Assembly (NCBI RefSeq): GCF_034008315.1
Contig: NZ_CP125377.1
Location: forward strand, 5,086,501 to 5,150,500
DNA: 64,000 nucleotides
Reading direction: 5' to 3'
Source of the DNA: Pseudomonas sp. P8_241
Lineage (GTDB): Bacteria > Pseudomonadota > Gammaproteobacteria > Pseudomonadales > Pseudomonadaceae
Below, piece by piece: positions 25,833 to 33,433 of this stretch. The stretch's first letter is position 1, and each line of letters opens with the position of its first letter. A program made the position numbers and the translations under genes. A model generated the notes under the pieces. The model saw nothing but the letters and a program-made list of their open reading frames with translations, was not told where the DNA came from and ran no database searches.

Positions 25833-27326
25833 ATGCCGCTTCGCTCGCCGCTGTATTCTCAACGTTCGTTGGTCTTCACGCTGGTTGCGTTGCTGGGCGC
25901 AGGCTATCTTGCTACCTCCTTTCTCAGTTACTACGCCTCGCGGGCGTCGATCCGCGACAGCATCGTCAATACCGAATTGCCACTGACATCCGACACGGTC
26001 TACTCGGAAATCCAGAAAGACCTTGTCAGACCGATCCTGATTTCCTCGATGATGTCCCGCGACACCTTCATGCGTGACTGGGTCGTCAACGGTGAAAAAG
26101 ACTCCGACCAGATGACCCGCTACCTCAACGAGGTCATGACCCATTACGGGGCCTACACCGCGTTCTTCATTTCCAACACCAGCCTGACCTACTATCACGC
26201 CAAGGGTGTGCTCAAACAGGTCAAGGTCTCCGAACCCCGCGACGCCTGGTACTTTCGCGTGCGCGACATGAACGATCCCTACGAGATCAACGTCGACCCG
26301 GACCTTGCCAACAAGGACAACCTGACCTTCTTCATCAACTACAAGGTCTACGACTACAACGACCGATTCATCGGCGCGGCGGGCGTCGGTCTGACCGTGG
26401 ATGCGGTGATCAAGCTGATCGACAAGTACCAGCAGCGTTATCAACGCAGCGTGTTCTTCGTCGACAATTTCGGGCGCCTGGTGCTCACAGGTGCCGAAGG
26501 CGGGCCGCAAGGTGCGCACATCGGGCAGAAACTCAGCGAGCTCGACAGCATGAAAGACCTGCTCGGCCGGCTGCCAAAGCCCCATAGCGGCAGCTACGAA
26601 TATTCGGTCCAGGGCCAGGGGCATTTCCTCAATGTGCGCTACATTCCCGAGCTCAATTGGTACTTGTTCGTCGATAAACGTGAAGACGGCGCGCTCACTG
26701 AAATCCGCCAGTCGCTGTACCTCAACCTGCTGATCTGCCTGCTGGTCACGCTGAGCGTGCTGGTGCTGCTCAACCGGGTAATCAGACGTTATCAGGACAA
26801 GATCCAGACCCAGGCGACCCTCGACAGCCTGACCGAGCTGCCCAACCGTCGGGGTTTCGACCTGCTGGCCGCTCAGGCCATGCACGAAGCCCAACGCGAA
26901 CCCCTGCCGCTGACCGCTCTATTGCTCGACCTGGACCACTTCAAGGCGTTGAACGACACCTACGGTCACCTGGCCGGCGATCAGGTGCTGATCGGTTTTG
27001 CCCGGGATCTGGAAAGTTGCCTTCGGCACTCCGACATCGTCTGCCGCTGGGGCGGTGAAGAGTTCATCGTGTTGCTCAAGGACACCGACGCTGAGACCGG
27101 TCGGATGATCGCCGAGAAAATTCGTCGGCACGTGGAACAACAGCGCTATGCCTACAACGATCAGACCCTGCAAGTGACCGTCAGCATCGGTCTCACCACC
27201 CTGCTGTCCGATGACACCTTGCACAGCCTGCTGTCGCGGGCGGATCATGCGATGTACCGGGCCAAACAAAGTGGCCGTAACCGCACCTGTATGGAAATGC
27301 CTCACCTCGATCATGAACCCGCCTGA
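25833..27326 (+). CDS. Membrane diguanylate cyclase with periplasmic sensor
   Basis: Makes cyclic di-GMP from two GTP. From MPLRSPLYSQRS the protein is 497 residues: membrane span about 12-32, a long periplasmic Cache-like sensing region to about 295 (YYHAKGVLKQVKVSEPRDAWY), a second span about 300-322, then a GGDEF domain. The active motif is RWGGEEFIVLL and an RxxD inhibitory site (RHSD) sits five residues before it, so product inhibition is likely. Start uncertain; the frame is open from 25728. The gene overlaps the next by 14 bases. Confidence 0.87.
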   Translation: MPLRSPLYSQRSLVFTLVALLGAGYLATSFLSYYASRASIRDSIVNTELPLTSDTVYSEIQKDLVRPILISSMMSRDTFMRDWVVNGEKDSDQMTRYLNEVMTHYGAYTAFFISNTSLTYYHAKGVLKQVKVSEPRDAWYFRVRDMNDPYEINVDPDLANKDNLTFFINYKVYDYNDRFIGAAGVGLTVDAVIKLIDKYQQRYQRSVFFVDNFGRLVLTGAEGGPQGAHIGQKLSELDSMKDLLGRLPKPHSGSYEYSVQGQGHFLNVRYIPELNWYLFVDKREDGALTEIRQSLYLNLLICLLVTLSVLVLLNRVIRRYQDKIQTQATLDSLTELPNRRGFDLLAAQAMHEAQREPLPLTALLLDLDHFKALNDTYGHLAGDQVLIGFARDLESCLRHSDIVCRWGGEEFIVLLKDTDAETGRMIAEKIRRHVEQQRYAYNDQTLQVTVSIGLTTLLSDDTLHSLLSRADHAMYRAKQSGRNRTCMEMPHLDHEPA

Positions 27327-27531
27327 CCTCTGCCCAGCCTGTGGCGCCGCCAACGATTGCACCCTGGCCGATCCGCGAACCGCCGACCGCACCTGCTGGT
27401 GCTACAGCGTCACTATCGACCCGGCGGTGCTCCAGTCGTTGCCGACCGAACTGCGCAATGCTTCCTGCCTGTGCCCGCGTTGCGCCGAAGTCGAGGCGCA
27501 GTTGCAAGCGGCGGCGCAGCCATTGAAGTAA
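27313..27531 (+). CDS. Cysteine-rich CWC family protein
   Basis: A 72-residue protein, MNPPDLCPACGAAND..., with paired cysteines C-x2-C near the N-terminus, CWC in the middle and C-x-C-x2-C near residues 52-57, probably a zinc-binding mini-fold. The CWC family is widespread beside RsuA-type genes in Pseudomonas. It starts inside the last 14 bases of the diguanylate cyclase gene and is followed within a few bases by rsuA, suggesting one transcript. Function unknown. Confidence 0.75.
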   Translation: MNPPDLCPACGAANDCTLADPRTADRTCWCYSVTIDPAVLQSLPTELRNASCLCPRCAEVEAQLQAAAQPLK

Positions 27532-27565
27532 GATGCGCGCCCCTTACTTCAATGATCATTCGTTC

Positions 27566-28258
27566 ATGCGCGTCGACCGTTTCCTCAGCAACCTGCCGTG
27601 CTTCAACCGCAAGCAGGTGCGCCTGTTGCTGGTGGAAAAACGCGTGCGGGTTGACGGAAAAATCGTCAGCGACCCGCACAGCGAAGTTCGCGAATTCAGC
27701 CGTATCGAAGTCGACAATGATGTGCTTCAAGTGGGCAAACCCCTGCGCCATTTCATGCTGCACAAGCCTGCCGGTTGCGTCAGCGCCACCCGTGACCCGC
27801 AGCACCCGACCGTGCTCGATTTGATCGATGAGCCGAACAAGGACGACCTGCACATCGCCGGACGCCTGGATTTCAACACCACCGGGCTGATGCTGATCAC
27901 CAACGACGGCAGTTGGTCGCGACGCCTGACCCAACCAAAGACCCAATTGCCGAAGGTCTATTACGTCGAAACCGAACAGGACATCGGCGCCGAATACGCC
28001 ATCACATTCAGTGAAGGCCTGTACTTCGCCTTCGAAGACCTCACCACCCTACCTGCCGGACTAGAGCTGCTCGGACCAAAGTGTGCACGCCTGAGCATCG
28101 TCGAAGGCCGTTATCACCAGGTCAAGCGCATGTTCGGTCATTTCGACAACAAGGTGCTGCGCCTGCACCGAGAACGCATGGGCCCCCTGGTGCTCGACGA
28201 CGCGTTGAAACCGGGCGAATACCGTCCATTGAGCGATGAAGAGATCGGATTGATCTAA
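27566..28258 (+). CDS. rsuA: 16S rRNA pseudouridine(516) synthase RsuA-type
   Basis: Isomerises a uridine in 16S rRNA. From MRVDRFLSNLPCF the protein is 230 residues with an N-terminal S4 RNA-binding domain (1-50) and a catalytic domain with HIAGRLDFNTTGL. The catalytic aspartate falls at residue 102, the same position as in E. coli RsuA, which favours this start over the ATG at 27533 (11 residues longer). GRYHQVKRMFG is the conserved C-terminal motif. Confidence 0.9.
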   Translation: MRVDRFLSNLPCFNRKQVRLLLVEKRVRVDGKIVSDPHSEVREFSRIEVDNDVLQVGKPLRHFMLHKPAGCVSATRDPQHPTVLDLIDEPNKDDLHIAGRLDFNTTGLMLITNDGSWSRRLTQPKTQLPKVYYVETEQDIGAEYAITFSEGLYFAFEDLTTLPAGLELLGPKCARLSIVEGRYHQVKRMFGHFDNKVLRLHRERMGPLVLDDALKPGEYRPLSDEEIGLI

Positions 28259-28390
28259 GCAATCGACCGCTCAGCAGAAGTTGTCGAACAATTTACCAAC
28301 GGCACTTGCACATTGATGTGACCCCTGCTTGAATCAGGACGTCGGCCGAAATGTGACCGACGAGTCACCCCATACTTCTAAGAAACTTTT

Positions 28391-28428
28391 TGCCGGTAGG
28401 AACCCTTGGGTTCCGGCCTCATCCGGCA
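28391..28428 (+). other. Strong hairpin in the phaG leader
   Basis: TGCCGG (28391-28396) pairs with CCGGCA (28423-28428) around an inner stem GGAACCC/GGGTTCC (28399-28414). No T-run follows. It lies in the 312-base gap before phaG, in which no gene is visible. Role unknown; it could be a leader structure or terminator-like element. Confidence 0.4.
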
Positions 28429-28570
28429 GACTGCCCGCCAATAACAATACCCGTCGACCGGACTGCAGTGGATCGACATGGGCCTCTCAAATTCCAGGCG
28501 TATGCCTACCTGTCACAAAGCTCGTGCAATCTCATTTGCGCGCATACACGCTTGCCAGGAGTCTTATGAC

Positions 28571-29455
28571 ATGAGGCCAGAAATCGCTGTGCTGGATATA
28601 CAGGGTCAGTACCGGGTTTACACGGAGTTCTATCGCGCAGACGCCGCAGAGAAGACCATCATCCTGGTCAACGGCTCGATGGCCACGACTGCGTCGTTTG
28701 CACAAACCGTGAAAAACCTCTATCCGCAGTTCAACGTGGTCTGCTACGACCAGCCCTACGCGGGCAGGTCAAAAGCCCACAACCTGCATGAAAAAATGCT
28801 CACCAAGGAAATCGAAGGGCAGATCCTCCTGGAGCTGATCGACCACTTCGCCGCCGAACACGTGCTGTCGTTTTCCTGGGGTGGCGCGGCAACCATGATG
28901 GCGCTGTCGCAAAGGCCACGGCGTATCGAAAAAGCCGTGATCAGCTCGTTCTCTCCGGTGATCAACGCGCACATGCTCGATTACCTCGAGCGCGGCGTCG
29001 ACTACCTCGGCAGCCGCGATGGGGACCGGGTCGGGCACCTGGTGAACGACACCATCGGTAAACACTTGCCGTCGTTGTTCAAACGCTTCAACTACCGCCA
29101 CGTCAGCTCCCTCGCCGAGCACGAGTACGGGCAGATGCACTTCCACATCAACGACGTGCTGCACAGCGATCGCCAGTGCTACTTGAACGCGGCGAAGAAG
29201 ATCGACGTGCCGGTGCTGTTCCTCAACGGTGAATGGGACGAATACACCGCCGCAGATGACGCCCGACTGTTCGCCGGCCACGTGCAACACAGCACCTTCA
29301 GCACCCTCCAGGCCACCGGGCACTTTCTCGACATGGAGCACAAAGCCGCCTGCCGGGACAGCCGCAACGCACTGATGGGGTTCCTGAAACCGGCGCAGAA
29401 TGAAAGCCGACCGCGTTACCACTACGTCCAGGACCACCATGCATTGTCCATCTGA
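28571..29455 (+). CDS. phaG: (R)-3-hydroxyacyl-ACP thioesterase/transacylase PhaG
   Basis: Connects fatty-acid synthesis to medium-chain polyhydroxyalkanoate by releasing or transferring 3-hydroxyacyl groups from ACP; first described as an ACP:CoA transacylase. The 294 residues starting MRPEIAVLDIQGQYRVY closely match P. putida PhaG (295). The alpha/beta-hydrolase nucleophile is in LSFSWGGAA (Ser102), with an Asp in NGEWDEY and His in GHFLDME. The RhlA-like family is close, but length and N-terminus favour PhaG. GCCAGGAG precedes the start. Monocistronic. Confidence 0.92.
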   Translation: MRPEIAVLDIQGQYRVYTEFYRADAAEKTIILVNGSMATTASFAQTVKNLYPQFNVVCYDQPYAGRSKAHNLHEKMLTKEIEGQILLELIDHFAAEHVLSFSWGGAATMMALSQRPRRIEKAVISSFSPVINAHMLDYLERGVDYLGSRDGDRVGHLVNDTIGKHLPSLFKRFNYRHVSSLAEHEYGQMHFHINDVLHSDRQCYLNAAKKIDVPVLFLNGEWDEYTAADDARLFAGHVQHSTFSTLQATGHFLDMEHKAACRDSRNALMGFLKPAQNESRPRYHYVQDHHALSI

Positions 29456-29465
29456 AACAGCGTCA

Positions 29466-29526
29466 TCGCGAGCAAGCTCCGCGCTACAGTGTTGATTCCA
29501 TTCCTGTAGCCGAGGCTTGCCCGCGA
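29466..29526. repeat. Degenerate REPIN downstream of phaG
   Basis: TCGCGAGCAAGC...GCTACAG (29466-29489) and CTGTAGC...GCTTGCCCGCGA (29504-29526) form imperfect inverted arms of the GCGAGC REP family. Confidence 0.6.
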
Positions 29527-29631
29527 ACGACCGCTACCGGTCTTTGCCTGGCTTCATCTGCGCTAAACCCGTCTGGCGCAAAGAAAAACTTCATTTCCCC
29601 GCGCACATCTGGTACAAAGTCACCGCTCTGA

Positions 29632-29705
29632 GCGGGTGTCGTATAATGGCATTACTCCAGCTTCCCAAGCTGATAACGAGGGTTCGATTCCCTTCACCCG
29701 CTCCA
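29632..29705 (+). tRNA. tRNA-Gly (anticodon CCC)
   Basis: Cloverleaf read by eye: acceptor GCGGGTG (29632-29638) pairs with CACCCGC (29695-29701); discriminator T, then encoded CCA (29703-29705). The anticodon stem CCAGC/GCTGA-type flanks loop TTCCCAA, giving anticodon CCC (glycine GGG codons). The T-loop is GGTTCGATTCC. Total 74 bases including CCA. Confidence 0.95.
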
Positions 29706-29751
29706 ATCGAATTTTAGTCTCACGTCAAGAGGGTTTTGACGGGGATGTAGA

Positions 29752-29789
29752 CACAAAAAAACCGGTCCTTGTGGCCGGTTTTTTTGTGC
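29752..29789 (+). terminator. Intrinsic terminator after tRNA-Gly
   Basis: AAAAAAACCGG and CCGGTTTTTTT flank a short TCCTTGTGG loop. The stem plus seven Ts is a textbook factor-independent stop, 47 bases after the tRNA. Confidence 0.88.
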
Positions 29790-29993
29790 TTGAAATTCGG
29801 GCCCCACGCTTCAGCAAAACCCCGCAATACACCAGGCCGATCATTTCAGGCTTGTCCAAGGCCCAGCCCACAACGGCCCCCTAGACTCGATACCAATCCC
29901 TTAACCGCCGAATCAGGAAGCTTCGGTGGTTATAGTGTTGATTACAGAAAAACAGTAGGTATAGTAACCACAAGCACACCACAAGGAGGTGAT

Positions 29994-30401
29994 GTGAACA
30001 GCCGATTTTTGATAAGCCAACTCGTTGCGGACGGCGGGTATCTGGTACGAATCAGAGGCAGCCATCACCACTTCAAGCACCCGACCAAACCGGGGCTGGT
30101 GACTGTCCCTCATCCAAAGAAAGATCTGCTGAAGAAAACGGCCATCAGTATTTTGCAACAGGCGCTGCTCCAGGAGCCGATGCGCCAGGTCCGCGGAGGA
30201 CAAACAACATGCTTTACCCGATTGCGATTTCAATGGGCGATGACAAGCACGCCTGGGGCGTTGAAGTCCCCGACATTGCGGGCTGCTTTTCCGCCGGGGA
30301 AGATCTGGATGACGCGATGGCCATGGCGCGGGAAGCCATTGAAGGCCATTTCGAAATTCTGGCCGAAGACGGTTCGCCCATTCCACCAGCCAATAAAGTG
30401 A
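29994..30401 (+). CDS. hicA: HicA toxin with missing normal stop codon
   Basis: mRNA interferase of a HicAB toxin-antitoxin pair. GTG start preceded by the full Shine-Dalgarno sequence AAGGAGGTGAT. The first ~60 residues are complete HicA: MNSRFLISQLVADGGYLVRI, then the catalytic-histidine motif GSHHHFKHP and GLVTVPHPKKDL, ending ILQQALL. HicA would normally stop here, but the frame continues for about 75 more codons, through the hicB ribosome site and overlapping hicB in another frame, to 30401 (135 residues total). The tail has no family similarity. Either the stop was lost or there is a sequencing error near 30180-30205. Confidence 0.82.
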   Translation: MNSRFLISQLVADGGYLVRIRGSHHHFKHPTKPGLVTVPHPKKDLLKKTAISILQQALLQEPMRQVRGGQTTCFTRLRFQWAMTSTPGALKSPTLRAAFPPGKIWMTRWPWRGKPLKAISKFWPKTVRPFHQPIK

Positions 30402-30616
30402 CCTTGCATGCAGCCAACCCAAAATACGCCGGGTGTGCGTGGGCGCTGGTCGACATCGACGTCACCAAATATCTGGGCAAGGCCCAGAAGCTGAACATCA
30501 CATTGCCGGGTTACCTGCTCAACCGTATTGATGAGTACGTGTTGCACCATCCGGAAGAAAAAAGCCGTTCGGGTTTTTTGGCCTCGGCGGCATTGAAAGT
30601 GTTGCAGCAGAGTTGA
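30209..30616 (+). CDS. hicB: HicB antitoxin
   Basis: Antitoxin of the pair, 135 residues. The N-terminal HicB-like domain (MLYPIAISMGDDKHAWGVEV, then PDIAGCFSAGEDLDDAM) binds HicA; the C-terminal LNITLPGYLLNRIDEYV...SRSGFLASAALKVL is a ribbon-helix-helix DNA-binding domain used for autorepression. GGAGGA precedes the ATG. It overlaps the abnormal extension of hicA over about 190 bases. A terminator follows at 30640. Confidence 0.93.
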   Translation: MLYPIAISMGDDKHAWGVEVPDIAGCFSAGEDLDDAMAMAREAIEGHFEILAEDGSPIPPANKVTLHAANPKYAGCAWALVDIDVTKYLGKAQKLNITLPGYLLNRIDEYVLHHPEEKSRSGFLASAALKVLQQS

Positions 30617-30639
30617 AAACCTTGCTTGAGCGATGAATG

Positions 30640-30666
30640 AACCGGCCCGAGTGGCCGGTTTTTTTT
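30640..30666 (+). terminator. Intrinsic terminator after hicB
   Basis: AACCGGCC-CGAGT-GGCCGGTT followed by six more Ts, 24 bases downstream of the hicB stop. Confidence 0.88.
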
Positions 30667-30863
30667 GGGGGTGGGCATTTGTGGAACGCCCACCTGGACC
30701 GATATCAAGGGCCCCATTTTTGAAGGCGCGTACCAAGTCTCTTCGAAAAAGCAATGTCCTACACGACACCGGGAATTGTCCGTAGACTTGCGCATTGCTG
30801 TGCCTTTGTCATGAGCCCTATAGTCCGAGCGCGCCCCAATGGCGTATCGGGTTTGGCGACTCG

Positions 30864-31112
30864 ATGGCAAAGCACAGGAACCTCCGAGCCCTCTACGTCA
30901 ACACCACCCAGCCACTGCACTCCCTCCTCAGCACAGCCGGTTATAGAATCGGCGCCGTGACACAGGTGCTCGAAAATCTCGCGATGCGCGGTGAAATCAG
31001 CACTGACTCGGTGATCCTCAGCGACTTCGCATTGTTGTGCTGCAAACCGTTGCGCGATGGCTGCGATGAGCTGGATGTGATCGCTCGGCGCATGGATGCA
31101 GAGCCATCCTGA
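30864..31112 (+). CDS. Short hypothetical protein (Pseudomonas-type)
   Basis: An 82-residue open frame from MAKHRNLRALYVNTTQPLHS. It has no signal peptide or membrane segment. The pattern LYVNTxQPLHSLLxTAGYRIG resembles short DUF3077-like proteins common in fluorescent pseudomonads; this is from memory. The Shine-Dalgarno sequence is weak. Flanked by the hicAB terminator and, downstream, a REP palindrome. Function unknown. Confidence 0.5.
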   Translation: MAKHRNLRALYVNTTQPLHSLLSTAGYRIGAVTQVLENLAMRGEISTDSVILSDFALLCCKPLRDGCDELDVIARRMDAEPS

Positions 31113-31119
31113 CGCGACC

Positions 31120-31153
31120 TTGTGGCGAGGAACCTTGTTTCTTCGCCACACAA
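31120..31153. repeat. REP palindrome with GTGGCGA arms
   Basis: TTGTGGCGAGGAA (31120-31132) pairs with TTCTTCGCCACACAA (31139-31153). Same arm sequence as the element at 5854-5882. It lies between convergent genes. Confidence 0.6.
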
Positions 31154-31173
31154 TGTCGGGGTACCTTTTCGCC

Positions 31174-31944
31174 TCAGCGAGTCGCGACGATGAACAACCG
31201 AGGAAACGGCAACAGCACCGAACCATCGGTTAATGCCGGATAAGCCTGCTCAATCGCCGTTTGATACTGCTTGAGATACTGCACCCTTTGCGCCTCATCC
31301 AGCGGTTCGAGAAACGGGCGCAACCCACTGCCCTTGAACCACTCAACCACGCCGGCTGCACCGTCCGCGAGTGGATGATGGTAGGTGGTGCGCCACACAT
31401 CGACGCGCGCGCAGCAGGCTTTGAGCATCGAGTAATAAATACCGGCGTCGGCCATTTCGGTTCGTTGCCCGGCGACTTTTGCCAATTTGCTGGCCCATGG
31501 GCCGTCAGCCGCAACCTCGCGCATCAACCGGTGCGAAGGTTGTTGGAGGTTGTCGGGCATCTGGATCGCCAGACTGCCCCCGGGCGCGAGCTTGCTCACC
31601 AGTGAAGGCAACAACGTGGCGTGATCGGGCACCCACTGCAACACAGCGTTGGCAAAAATCACGTCGAACGGACCTGATTCGCTCCAGGTATCGATGTCGG
31701 CGAGATCGAACTTCACCTGCGGCAGACGCTTGCGGGCCGCCTCGATCATGTCGCTCGAACTGTCCAGCCCGCGCACCGTCGCGCCGGTGAAACGTTCCAC
31801 CAGCAACTGCGTCGAGTTACCGGGGCCACAACCGATATCGACGGCCGAGCGCACATCAGCAGCGGGGATCGCCGCCAGCAGGTCACGGGCCGGACGGGTG
31901 CGTTCATCTTCAAAAGCGACGTATTGTTTGGCGGACCAGGTCAT
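31174..31944 (-). CDS. tam: Trans-aconitate 2-methyltransferase
   Basis: SAM-dependent enzyme that monomethylates trans-aconitate, a by-product that inhibits the citrate cycle enzyme aconitase. The 256 residues include SAM motif I VDIGCGPGNSTQLL, the acidic SAM-ribose residue in GLDSSSDMI, and NAVLQWVPDHATLLP, typical of Tam. The N-terminus MTWSAKQYVAFEDERTRPAR matches the family start. Monocistronic, convergent with the short gene at 30864. Confidence 0.93.
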   Translation of the reverse strand: MTWSAKQYVAFEDERTRPARDLLAAIPAADVRSAVDIGCGPGNSTQLLVERFTGATVRGLDSSSDMIEAARKRLPQVKFDLADIDTWSESGPFDVIFANAVLQWVPDHATLLPSLVSKLAPGGSLAIQMPDNLQQPSHRLMREVAADGPWASKLAKVAGQRTEMADAGIYYSMLKACCARVDVWRTTYHHPLADGAAGVVEWFKGSGLRPFLEPLDEAQRVQYLKQYQTAIEQAYPALTDGSVLLPFPRLFIVATR

Positions 31945-32125
31945 TGCGTTCTCCTGTCAGTGCGTTGTCGGAACGTGGACCGACAACCGGTTCACTACGA
32001 TAGCGCGATGGTCACTGCCAGTGGTTCAGAACTCCGCTTTTTCAGTTACGCGTCAATCACTGCCGAATTTTCATCTCCCCCCCGATGTCTGAATTTCAGG
32101 TTCATCCCCAATAAGGAAAACGGCC

Positions 32126-32536
32126 ATGAAATTCGCAAAAGTCGCACAGAAACTCGCCCTATGGACCGGTAGCCCTAAAACGTTTCTGGGGGCGATTGTC
32201 CTGATTTTTTTGTGGGGATTGAGCGGGCCGATTTTTCATTTCAACGATACGTGGCAGCTGATCATTAATACCTCGACCACCATCATCACCTTTCTGATGG
32301 TGTTCCTGATCCAGAACACGCAGAACCGCGACACGGACATTCTGCATTTGAAGGTCGATGAATTGCTGCGGGTGACCAAGGAAGCGCAGAACGCAATGCT
32401 TGGGCTTGAAGCGCTGGACCTCAAGGAGTTGGAAGCGCTGAGAAAGCAATATCGGACCCTCGGCGAAGGCCAGACCATTTCGCTGGACGGTACCGTTGTC
32501 GAAGAAAAAGGTAAGTCCGGGTTGAAAGACTGCTGA
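32126..32536 (+). CDS. Low-affinity iron permease family membrane protein
   Basis: A 136-residue protein with two membrane segments (about 18-37 and 48-65), the second containing TIITFLMVFLIQNTQNRDT, the signature of the low-affinity iron permease/DUF family. The C-terminal half is a charged helix (LKVDELLRVTKEAQNAML). The family name comes from yeast Fet4 similarity; iron transport has not been shown for such small bacterial members. AAGGAAAACGGCC precedes the ATG. Monocistronic. Confidence 0.82.
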   Translation: MKFAKVAQKLALWTGSPKTFLGAIVLIFLWGLSGPIFHFNDTWQLIINTSTTIITFLMVFLIQNTQNRDTDILHLKVDELLRVTKEAQNAMLGLEALDLKELEALRKQYRTLGEGQTISLDGTVVEEKGKSGLKDC

Positions 32537-32537
32537 T

Positions 32538-32568
32538 AAAAAGCGCAGGTGACCGTCGTCACCTGCGC
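32538..32568. terminator. Terminator shared by convergent genes
   Basis: GCGCAGGTGAC-CGTC-GTCACCTGCGC (32543-32568) is a perfect 11-base stem. On the minus strand it is followed by TTTTT, so it best fits termination of the DUF4142 gene; on the plus strand it lies just after the iron permease stop. Confidence 0.8.
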
Positions 32569-32578
32569 AACTCAAGCC

Positions 32579-33082
32579 TTAGCGACTGGCTTGCAGTGCC
32601 CGGGCCATTTGCAGATGGTTTTGCAGCTTGGGCAGGGTCTCTTCGGCAAACGCCTTGATCTGCGGCACGTCGGTGGTCTGCGCCGTCTGCTCCAGCTGTT
32701 CGATAGCTTGCTCGGTGGTTTTCACCTGACTGGCAGCATAAGCCTCATCGAAACTGGTGCCCTCCAGGACTTCTGGCATCAACGCCTTGGCTTTTTCGAC
32801 GACCTCTTCTCGCGGTGCCACCGGCAGGTCCAGTTGTTTGGCGATTTTTGCCAGGTGCTGATTGGCGGTGGTGCGGTCGTTGATCACGACAATGGTGTAG
32901 TCCTTGACCTCTTTGGATTCGGACTTCTGGTGCGCCAGGCGGCTGGCTTCGATGTCCGCCATGCCTTGGGCCGACGCATCGTTGATGAACTCGGCGGGCG
33001 ACTGGGCGCACGCACTGCTGGCGTACAGGCCCAACAACGTGACAAAACTGACATTACGCAATCGGGTGGCCATCCGGTTCAT
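32579..33082 (-). CDS. DUF4142 family periplasmic protein
   Basis: A 167-residue exported protein. The start MNRMATRLRNVSFV follows a strong GAGGAGGG and begins a signal peptide ending SACAQ. The mature protein is helical and matches DUF4142: AEFINDASAQGMADIEASRLA, VKDYTIVVINDRTTAN and a C-terminal long helix. DUF4142 proteins are often stress-induced and have a ferritin-like helical bundle. The KGG stress-protein gene lies 72 bases upstream on the same strand, suggesting a shared stress regulon. Confidence 0.85.
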   Translation of the reverse strand: MNRMATRLRNVSFVTLLGLYASSACAQSPAEFINDASAQGMADIEASRLAHQKSESKEVKDYTIVVINDRTTANQHLAKIAKQLDLPVAPREEVVEKAKALMPEVLEGTSFDEAYAASQVKTTEQAIEQLEQTAQTTDVPQIKAFAEETLPKLQNHLQMARALQASR

Positions 33083-33154
33083 GGTCGCGCCCTCCTCTTC
33101 AAATTCAAACGGGAGCTTTCGCCCCCGCTTCTCAATCAAAACAACCTTCATCCA

Positions 33155-33316
33155 CTAGCGAGACTTTTGCCCGCCTTGTCCGCCTTTGCGGCCCATGTCG
33201 GGTTTTTCTTTGTCGACAGTCGTGGTGGTCGTTTTCCCACCTTTGCGACCGGCTTCAGACGCCTTCGTTCGATCGTTGGCGAAGTTTCCCGAGTTCGAGT
33301 TTCTTGAGTTAGGCAT
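33155..33316 (-). CDS. KGG-repeat general stress protein (YciG/GsiB type)
   Basis: A 53-residue hydrophilic protein, MPNSRNSNSGNF..., with two KGG motifs (EAGRKGGKT and MGRKGGQGG). This short Gly/Lys motif is found in desiccation and general stress proteins of the Bacillus GsiB and E. coli YciG type. AAGAGGAAGAGAATC gives a good ribosome site for the ATG at 33316. Intrinsically disordered; the molecular role is unclear. Confidence 0.8.
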   Translation of the reverse strand: MPNSRNSNSGNFANDRTKASEAGRKGGKTTTTTVDKEKPDMGRKGGQGGQKSR

Positions 33317-33433
33317 GATTCTCTTCCTCTTGGTATTGATCGCGGCGAGCTGTAGCCCGCATAGAATCTGAATTTTTGCCATCCAAAAGGTTTAGAAAAG
33401 CTGAAATCGTCACGACGAACGGTGACGATGTTT

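Noticed and set aside
28259..28570. Sigma54 or Crc motif upstream of phaG
   Set aside because: GGCACTTGCAC lacks the GC at the right spacing, and the AANAANAA match (28440-28447) is over 120 bases from the start codon.
29632..29993. Attachment-site duplication at tRNA-Gly
   Set aside because: No second copy of the tRNA 3' end was seen and no integrase is present.
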